Shown piece by piece: positions 6,513 to 10,978 of a DNA stretch of 10,978 bases (positions are counted from its first letter, which is position 1; every line of letters begins with the position of its first letter). Both the position numbers and the translations under genes were made by a program. This DNA is from Micromonosporaceae bacterium (GTDB taxonomy: Bacteria; Actinomycetota; Actinomycetes; Mycobacteriales; Micromonosporaceae): positions 1-10,978 of the forward strand of contig JADGGF010000101.1 in the NCBI GenBank assembly GCA_019690055.1. Reading direction: 5' to 3'. The notes beneath the pieces are model-generated. The model worked only from the letters and a program-made list of their open reading frames with translations, had not been told where the DNA came from and did not search any database.

Positions 6513-6528
6513 GACACTCGATAGTGTC
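6513..6528. promoter_or_regulatory. Inverted repeat near the promoter of the secreted-repeat gene
   Basis: GACACT and AGTGTC are perfect 6-base inverted arms around CGAT. The right arm overlaps TAGTGT (6522-6527), a TANNNT match that could be the -10 of the gene starting at 6567. A second short inverted repeat, TGGCC-ACC-GGCCA (6496-6508), lies just upstream, and an 8-base palindrome ACATATGT (6535-6542) just downstream. Operator function is inferred from position. No good -35 was found. Confidence 0.45.
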
Positions 6529-6554
6529 CCGCCCACATATGTCGATCCCAGCGT

Positions 6555-6563
6555 GGAGGAGGA
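6555..6563 (+). promoter_or_regulatory. Ribosome binding site supporting the GTG start at 6567
   Basis: The purine tract GGAGGAGGA ends three bases before the GTG at 6567. It is one of only two strong Shine-Dalgarno sequences in the window and decides the start. An in-frame signal peptide follows immediately. Confidence 0.8.
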
Positions 6564-6566
6564 TCT

Positions 6567-7436
6567 GTGGAACGACAGCGTGAGGCGGGACGAGACAGCC
6601 GACCACGGTGGCTCGCCTGGGTGGCCACCGTGCTCGTGGTCACCGCCGGGTCGGTGGTAGCCGTCGCCGCCCCGGCCCAGGCGGCGATCTCCAATGTCCG
6701 GATCGTCGAGACCATATTCTTTGCCCCCAAAATGAGCACAACCCTGGGCGCGGTCGACTGCAACACCAACGAAAAGGTGCTGGGTGGCGGCCTGCTCGTC
6801 ATGGGCCTCGACCCCAACATCCGCGTCATCGAGTCTCTGGCCAAGACGGACACCAAATGGGGTTGGGCCGTGTACAACCCGACTCAGAACATCCCGGAGA
6901 TCCACGCGCGGGCGATCTGTGCCCAAGGCGTGACCGGCTACAAGAGAGTGGATGGGAAGGCCGACACAGTGCCCCCCGGGGGTGCTGTCAAGGACATCAC
7001 CGCCACCTGCCCGTCCGGCATGACGAGCATCTCCGGCGGGTTCGGAATCCAGGCCAACCCGTTCGAGCGGGACAAGCTCAAGGTGGCCGCATCGCAGGTG
7101 TTCGGCAACGGATGGAAGATCCAGATCCGCAATGACTCCGTCAGCCCCTGGGCCGGTTTCGCGCAGGTCATCTGCACCACCCTCCCGGGCCGTTTGACCC
7201 CCGACCCGGTCACGGTGACGGTCGCCGCGGGGTCGACGACCGCCGCCTCCCGTGACTGCGGCTCGAACCATCAGTTGGTCGGTGGTGGCTGGGTGACCAA
7301 CCAGAACATCCCGCACAACATCGTGACCGCCGCCATACCGACCGATGCCACCAATGACAACTGGAAGATCAACCTCGCCAACCGCGACTCGGTGTCGCAC
7401 ACCGTCAAATTGATCATCGTCTGCCTACCCAAGTAG
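6567..7436 (+). CDS. Secreted protein of three 83-residue Cys/GGG/Trp repeats
   Basis: I recognise no characterised function. The 289-residue product has a Sec signal peptide: basic N-terminus, hydrophobic core at about 16-34, and probable cleavage after AQA (39) or nearby. The mature part is three tandem units. Each has Cys, then seven residues, then [GS]GG, Trp at +35 from the Cys, Asn shortly after, and a closing Cys in an [IV]C motif. First cysteines are 65, 148 and 231; GGG or SGG starts at 73, 156 and 239; Trp at 100, 183 and 266. All are exactly 83 apart. Closing cysteines are 118, 203 and 286, so each unit probably has its own disulfide and the first is two residues shorter. Nothing catalytic is apparent. 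A structural, adhesive or binding role is conceivable but unproven. Codon use is slightly less GC-biased than in the neighbours. Confidence 0.8.
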   Translation: MERQREAGRDSRPRWLAWVATVLVVTAGSVVAVAAPAQAAISNVRIVETIFFAPKMSTTLGAVDCNTNEKVLGGGLLVMGLDPNIRVIESLAKTDTKWGWAVYNPTQNIPEIHARAICAQGVTGYKRVDGKADTVPPGGAVKDITATCPSGMTSISGGFGIQANPFERDKLKVAASQVFGNGWKIQIRNDSVSPWAGFAQVICTTLPGRLTPDPVTVTVAAGSTTAASRDCGSNHQLVGGGWVTNQNIPHNIVTAAIPTDATNDNWKINLANRDSVSHTVKLIIVCLPK

Positions 7437-7498
7437 CAATGCCTACCCAAGTAGCAATGCCTGCCCACGGAGCAATGCCTGCCTAGCCAAGGAGCAGC
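7423..7498 (+). repeat. Tandem 18-mers starting inside the gene end and repeating past its stop
   Basis: GCCTACCCAAGTAGCAAT occurs at 7423-7440 and identically at 7441-7458. A diverged copy follows at 7459-7476 (GCCTGCCCACGGAGCAAT) and a more diverged 22-base copy at 7477-7498. The first copy contains the last codons (Leu-Pro-Lys) and the TAG stop of the secreted-repeat gene. The unit is a multiple of three, so the second copy has a TAG in the same frame; the third and fourth have none. Read through, the frame would give a QCLP-containing hexapeptide repeat. Confidence 0.88.
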
Positions 7499-7508
7499 GC
7501 CTGCGCCA

Positions 7509-7541
7509 GCCCCGGGCCACCGATCCACAGTGGCCCGGGGC
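7509..7541. terminator. Bidirectional terminator hairpin between convergent genes
   Basis: GCCCCGGGCCAC (7509-7520) and GTGGCCCGGGGC (7530-7541) form a perfect 12-bp stem with a 9-base loop. It lies between the plus-strand gene ending at 7436 and the minus-strand gene ending at 7646, so it can serve both. No clear T-run is present on either side. The 104 bases from 7542 to 7645 hold nothing else I can identify. Confidence 0.8.
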
Positions 7542-7645
7542 GCTCATGCCCATCCGACGGATCGCAGGTGGCTGCTCTTCTCGAATACGCCCGCGGCACG
7601 GCCGTCGCGGGTCGCTTGGCTCGCCGGATCAGGCGTGTCCCCAGG

Positions 7646-9052
7646 TCAGGTGTCGAGATCGAACTGGTCTCGATCGATGATCATGACCCAGCGCTCGAGC
7701 TCGTGGGTGAGGAGAGCCTCGGTGTGCAGGACCGCGGCCTGGAATTCGCGACTGATCGCGGCCTCGTCCGCGTTCGCCTGGTCGAGTCGGGTGATGAGCC
7801 GTTCGACGGCGTGCTGCTCGTTCTTCAGACCGTCGATCATGTGGTGGTAGGACGCGGCCAGGCCGCGGTAGGCGTACAGCTCGCGGAGGGCGAGCAGGAA
7901 CGTCGCGACGGTCGGCAGCACAAGCGCGAGCAGAGTCGCGAGCTGGTCGGCCGGCGTCGTATCGGCCGACCAGACGTGGCGAAGGAGGACCTGGACCGCC
8001 ACGACGACGACACCGACCACCAGCGATGACTTGATGAACCGCGATATCACCCGGTCGGACGTGTCGGCGTTGTCGGTGCCGAGCTCAAACCAGACGATTT
8101 GTTTGCGGATGCGGTAGTGCAGGTAGGAGCGCATCCGTTGGCGGAGATCGGGTACCGGCTGGTGCGGCTGGGTCCACAGGTGGTCGATCCACCGTGGACC
8201 GTCGGGGCCGTCGCGCATGGCGATGGCCCGGGCTCGGCTCGGTTCGTCGGGTGGGTCGAGATCGGTGGTGACGCGGCGCTGGATCAGGTCGGCGTCGTCG
8301 ACCCGGCCGAGGTAGGGGCCGACGAGGGCGAGGCGCAGGTACTCCTCGCGGCGCAGCAGTTCGGTGCGGATCCGGGCCGCGATCCAGGGCTCGGCCGGCT
8401 TGGTCGAGCGCTGCACGATGATGAGCGCGGTGACCAGCACCGCGATCTCGGCGAGCGCCGTGCCGAGGGCCAGCCGCGCGTCGTTCGGGGCGAAGTCGGG
8501 TACGGCGGCGAGCAGCACCGCCATGGGCGGCAGTACGGCCACGGTGAGACCGCGCAGGAACATCTGCCCTTGGTAGTCGGGCACGGTCGGCAACACCGTC
8601 GACTTCGCGCGGTGAATGGTGTCGACCCCGGAGAAGGTCGTCGGCCTGGGTACGTCCTGGGGTATCTGCAGCGCCTCGATCGCGGCGGCCTCGCGCTGCC
8701 GTCGCCGCCGCCATTTCAGTTGGCGGAAACCCAGGTAGAGCTGACGAACGATCACCAGGGCACCGCTGGCGACGACGAGCGGCGCGACAACGATAAGGAT
8801 GTCGGCAACGAAAACGTCGCGGCCACCGACGCTGGCGACGAGGGTGTCCGGCACGCGGATGCCGGCGATGGAAATGCCCCGGTCGCTGGCGACGGTGGCG
8901 ATGACTACCACGCCGACCGCGACGGCTACGGCCAGCATCAGCGCGATCCGACCGCTGAGAATCACGCCGGGCCTGGCCCGCGTCCACGCTCGGGCGACAG
9001 CGCTGCGCTCCTTACCGGGCGTCGTCGCCGCCTCATCCTGTGCCGTTCCCAT
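7646..9052 (-). CDS. Six-helix membrane protein, SLATT/DUF4231-like
   Basis: The 468-residue product (ATG at 9052) has helices at about 35-55, 81-103, 164-184, 195-214, 340-357 and 370-389. A strongly basic stretch (KWRRRRQR) follows the second helix. After helix 4 comes EPWIAARIRTELLRREEYLRLALVGPYL. Before helix 5 comes RMRSYLHYRIRKQIVWFE. A long helical tail ends TEALLTHELERWV. This order of W..R..E, Y..R...Q..W, 2TM and E...L..E..W recalls the DUF4231/SLATT two-helix domains predicted by comparative genomics to be pore-forming effectors of nucleotide-signalled conflict systems. No SLOG or other sensor domain is visible. The start is uncertain: an in-frame GTG at 9196 would add 48 residues with no membrane or domain signal, and neither start has a good ribosome binding site. 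The gene is an intact membrane protein; the family call is tentative. Confidence 0.72.
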   Translation of the reverse strand: MGTAQDEAATTPGKERSAVARAWTRARPGVILSGRIALMLAVAVAVGVVVIATVASDRGISIAGIRVPDTLVASVGGRDVFVADILIVVAPLVVASGALVIVRQLYLGFRQLKWRRRRQREAAAIEALQIPQDVPRPTTFSGVDTIHRAKSTVLPTVPDYQGQMFLRGLTVAVLPPMAVLLAAVPDFAPNDARLALGTALAEIAVLVTALIIVQRSTKPAEPWIAARIRTELLRREEYLRLALVGPYLGRVDDADLIQRRVTTDLDPPDEPSRARAIAMRDGPDGPRWIDHLWTQPHQPVPDLRQRMRSYLHYRIRKQIVWFELGTDNADTSDRVISRFIKSSLVVGVVVVAVQVLLRHVWSADTTPADQLATLLALVLPTVATFLLALRELYAYRGLAASYHHMIDGLKNEQHAVERLITRLDQANADEAAISREFQAAVLHTEALLTHELERWVMIIDRDQFDLDT

Positions 9053-9175
9053 GAACCACCGCCGGTCGGAGCACTTGTCGCGGACCACCGTACCGGTCTT
9101 CGCCGCGGCTGAGATCATCCAGATCGGCAATACGGATCGTGTTCGGGGAATACGCGGTGCGGTTGGCTCGGGATG

Positions 9176-9190
9176 CGTCACTCCGTGACG
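9176..9190. promoter_or_regulatory. Short inverted repeat between the phosphatase and SLATT-like genes
   Basis: CGTCAC-TCC-GTGACG is a perfect 6-base inverted repeat with a 3-base centre. It lies 124 bases upstream of the preferred start at 9052 but inside the coding region if the GTG at 9196 is used. It could be an operator or a small RNA hairpin. The evidence is only symmetry and position. Confidence 0.3.
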
Positions 9191-9244
9191 GCTCACCGGT
9201 CGACTCGCCAGCCATCGAATGGGCGTAGGTCGAGCGAGTCACGG

Positions 9245-9844
9245 CTAGGAACGTAACTCCCACCGCGTGCGGGCCGGCGGGTCCACCACGATGATGACGT
9301 CGTGGGGCTGCCGTAAGGCCAGCGCTTCCTCCGGCCCGAGGCCCAGCAAGTGTCGGAGCAGCATGCGGCCGATCATCTCGTGCGCGACGATCACGGGCCG
9401 TCGGGCCGGATAGCCACTCACCGACGCCAGCGCCCGTCCGGCTCGTGCCTCCGCGCCGGCGTAGCTCTCGCCTCCCGGAAACCGCCATCGGTACTTGTCG
9501 GCGGCCCGGCGAGCCAACTCTCCCGGATACCGCAGCTCAATGTCCTGGTTGGACAGTCCAGCGAAGTGCCCGTGGTGTACCTCGGCCAGATCGTCGATGA
9601 CGACAACGCCCAGCCCCAGCCCGTCGGCGATGATGGCCGCCGTTGTTCGTGCCCGTCCGAGTGGGCTGGTGAAGATGGCATCGACCGCCTCGCTCCGCAG
9701 CGCGACCGCGTGGCCTCGCGCCTGGGCGATCCCCGTCGCCGTCAGCGGCGAGTCGAGGTGCCCCTGCCGCCGGCCCTGCACGTTCCACTCGGTCTGACCG
9801 TGACGGACGAGGTAGACCCGCTCCCACCGGTTCGCCTCGTCCAT
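9245..9844 (-). CDS. Histidine phosphatase family protein (phosphoglycerate-mutase-like)
   Basis: This 199-residue protein belongs to the histidine phosphatase superfamily, which transfers phosphate through a phosphohistidine. LVRHGQTEWN carries the nucleophile His15 and Arg14. SPLGRARTTAAII gives the phosphate-binding Arg64. Glu88 in LAEVHHGHF is the likely proton donor, and His155 in IVAHEMIGRM completes the pocket. The length suits the small broad-specificity phosphatases rather than the 230-250-residue dPGM enzymes, so a glycolytic role is unlikely and the substrate is unknown. The protein has no signal peptide and should be cytoplasmic. The ATG at 9844 is chosen over the GTG at 9850 because TATCGT lies eight bases before it with no ribosome binding site. 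It is upstream of, and co-directional with, the SLATT-like gene; co-transcription is possible but the gap is 192 bases. Confidence 0.92.
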   Translation of the reverse strand: MDEANRWERVYLVRHGQTEWNVQGRRQGHLDSPLTATGIAQARGHAVALRSEAVDAIFTSPLGRARTTAAIIADGLGLGVVVIDDLAEVHHGHFAGLSNQDIELRYPGELARRAADKYRWRFPGGESYAGAEARAGRALASVSGYPARRPVIVAHEMIGRMLLRHLLGLGPEEALALRQPHDVIIVVDPPARTRWELRS

Positions 9845-9852
9845 GGGCACGA

Positions 9853-9858
9853 ACGATA
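9853..9858 (-). promoter_or_regulatory. Candidate leaderless -10 for the histidine phosphatase gene
   Basis: On the minus strand TATCGT (TANNNT) ends eight bases before the ATG at 9844, the same spacing as at the acylase gene. No ribosome binding site intervenes. It supports the ATG rather than the GTG at 9850, which would be only two bases from the hexamer. Confidence 0.5.
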
Positions 9859-9979
9859 CGACGTCACCGAACCTCGCGTCATGATCGCATCAGGCGCTCC
9901 GTCGCCGGCCGCATCCTGGGCGATCCCTCATGTCCGGCGGTTGGTGAAACTCTTCCGGGCAGAGCGCGCTGTTGACTGA

Positions 9980-10037
9980 TATCTTGCGCCATCCGCCGAG
10001 TCCGGGGTTGCGAGCCGTCGCAGGGACACGGTTAACT
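9980..10037 (+). promoter_or_regulatory. Candidate promoter region of the lipoprotein hydrolase
   Basis: Two -10-like hexamers are visible in this divergent intergenic region. TATCTT (9980-9985) matches TANNNT and would give a leader of about 52 bases. TTAACT (10032-10037) sits at -12 to -7 from the ATG at 10044 but lacks the second-position A. No strong ribosome binding site precedes the ATG, so a leaderless transcript from the second site is possible. I cannot choose between them. Confidence 0.3.
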
Positions 10038-10043
10038 GACGGA

Positions 10044-10883
10044 ATGCCGCGTACGGGGACGCCCTCACGAGCCGCGCTCATCTCAGCATTTGCCGTCATT
10101 GTTTTCGCGTCGATCGCGGGCTGCGGCGGGACGTCGACCACCCCGACGACGCCGGCGACCGCCACGACCAGCTCGCGGTCCATCACCGACGTCGCTCCCC
10201 CGCCGGCCGAGCGGTGCAGCAAGCCCGACGACGGCACGGTCGGCAAGGTGGTCGTGACCGCGTCGGACGGCACGAAGCTCGCCGGGGCCGAGTGGGGCGA
10301 CGGGCCGCGGGGCGTGGTGCTGCTGCATCAACGCGGTGCCGACCTGTGCCGCTGGTGGGACTTCGCGACCGAGCTGGCCGATGCCGGCTACCACGTGCTC
10401 GCCATCGACTTCCGCGGCAACGGCTACAGCGACTCGGGGCCGGTCCATGACCTGACCCGGGACGCCGTCGGGGCCGTGGCATGGCTCAAGCAGGCCGGTG
10501 CCACGCAGGTCGTGCTGGTCGGGGCATCGATGGGCGCCACGACCGCCCTGGTCACGGCCGGCCGCCACCCAGACTTGGCTGCTGGCGTGGTCTCCCTGTC
10601 GATGCCTGGCTCGATCGATGTCACGGGCGGCGACACCGAGGGGCCGACCAGGCCACAGCAGGCGGCGCGGCTGATCGATGTCCCCTTGTTGATGTGCTGG
10701 GCGACGTCCGACAGATCAGCCACCAATCCGCAGCCGATCGTCGACGCCTCCCCGGCCACTGACAAACAGGTGGTGACCCGCGACGGTGGCCGGCACGGCT
10801 GGGACCTGCTGACCGACGGTCCGCACGACGTACGCCCCGAGGTGCTCGCCTTCCTCGCGCGGGTCCTTCCTCCGTCGATGTAG
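10044..10883 (+). CDS. Alpha/beta-hydrolase lipoprotein
   Basis: This 279-residue protein is probably lipid-anchored outside the membrane. The N-terminus is basic, then hydrophobic, ending in the lipobox IAGC with Cys27 as acylation site. A Thr/Pro/Ser-rich linker (about 30-50) follows. The fold shows VVLLHQRGADLCRWW (oxyanion region), AIDFRGNGYSDSG, the nucleophile elbow GASMGA with Ser162, Asp223 in ATSDRS and His251 in GGRHGWD, which together form a full Ser-Asp-His triad. It resembles dienelactone-hydrolase and serine-aminopeptidase-like enzymes; the substrate is unknown. The ATG at 10044 is chosen over a TTG at 9972, because the latter adds 24 residues ahead of a complete signal peptide. 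It is transcribed divergently from the histidine phosphatase gene. Confidence 0.88.
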   Translation: MPRTGTPSRAALISAFAVIVFASIAGCGGTSTTPTTPATATTSSRSITDVAPPPAERCSKPDDGTVGKVVVTASDGTKLAGAEWGDGPRGVVLLHQRGADLCRWWDFATELADAGYHVLAIDFRGNGYSDSGPVHDLTRDAVGAVAWLKQAGATQVVLVGASMGATTALVTAGRHPDLAAGVVSLSMPGSIDVTGGDTEGPTRPQQAARLIDVPLLMCWATSDRSATNPQPIVDASPATDKQVVTRDGGRHGWDLLTDGPHDVRPEVLAFLARVLPPSM

Positions 10884-10913
10884 GTCCATCTTCCGCAGAG
10901 CGCGAACCCGGAG

Positions 10914-10978
10914 CCGGGGGCCCCCCCCCCGGCCCCCCCCCGGGGGGGGGGGCGGGGGGGGGCGGGGGCGCCCCGGGC
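10914..10978. other. G/C homopolymer tail, probable assembly artefact at a contig end
   Basis: After 31 ordinary bases following the hydrolase stop, the sequence collapses into alternating runs of C and G up to a dozen long with no A or T. Nothing codes here. Such runs at an extreme end are typical of low-quality or dark-cycle base calls extended by an assembler. They should not be interpreted biologically. Confidence 0.85.

Noticed and set aside
6213..7400. 395-codon minus-strand open frame across the acylase end, the intergenic region and the secreted-repeat gene
   Set aside because: It is antisense to two supported genes and to their promoter and repeat elements; the translation is His/Gly/Arg low complexity.
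7423..7498. CRISPR-like array
   Set aside because: Units of 18 bases abut without spacers and decay progressively, so this is a simple tandem repeat.
7271..7528. 85-codon minus-strand frame with GRHCYL hexapeptide repeats
   Set aside because: The peptide repeat is just the 18-base tandem DNA repeat read on the other strand, and the frame overlaps the secreted-repeat gene and a terminator.
8099..9112. 337-codon plus-strand open frame antisense to the SLATT-like gene
   Set aside because: The minus-strand product has six coherent membrane helices; this product is Asp/Gly/Arg-rich with no fold signal.
9245..9844. Glycolytic phosphoglycerate mutase (gpmA)
   Set aside because: It is too short for dPGM and lacks the extended dPGM motifs; the general histidine phosphatase label is safer.
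10914..10978. G-quadruplex or regulatory G-tract
   Set aside because: Position at the extreme end and absence of A or T point to an assembly artefact.

Overview
The window looks like one contig from a high-GC actinobacterium, most likely a member of the Micromonosporaceae. The evidence is strong GC bias at third codon positions, the gene order lipA / DUF4191 membrane protein / adenylylatable type I glnA, a GlnR-type box before glnA, and several starts that look leaderless (TANNNT six to eight bases before an ATG, no ribosome binding site). The family-level placement rests on remembered synteny and protein resemblance; no search was run. The left edge cuts into the 5' end of lipA. The right edge ends in about 65 bases of G/C homopolymer that look like an assembly artefact.

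Layout. 1-951 (+) is lipoyl synthase. 979-1040 is a 23-base-arm inverted repeat, probably a dispersed palindromic element. 1066-1764 (+) is a two-helix DUF4191 protein with a leaderless-type promoter inside an inverted repeat. 1765-2059 is the glnA control region with a four-half-site GlnR box and a matching -10. 2060-3484 (+) is glutamine synthetase, followed by a triplicated stop-codon motif and a strong terminator. 3607-6321 (+) is a membrane-anchored penicillin-acylase-family Ntn hydrolase. 6567-7436 (+) encodes a secreted protein made of three 83-residue repeats, with tandem DNA repeats on both sides. A perfect 12-bp hairpin at 7509-7541 separates it from two minus-strand genes: a six-helix protein resembling SLATT/DUF4231 (7646-9052) and a histidine phosphatase (9245-9844). 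10044-10883 (+), divergent from the phosphatase, is an alpha/beta-hydrolase lipoprotein.

How it fits together. The left half is core metabolism: lipoylation and nitrogen assimilation, the latter with visible nitrogen-responsive control. The right half is accessory: three exported or surface proteins (acylase, triple-repeat protein, lipoprotein hydrolase) and one polytopic membrane protein from a superfamily linked to nucleotide-signalled conflict systems. I see no complete known defence operon, no mobile-element gene, no CRISPR array and no tRNA or rRNA. The most novel-looking items are the exact three-fold 83-residue architecture, the SLATT-like protein without a visible sensor, and the tandem duplications that copy the stop-codon region of two separate genes.
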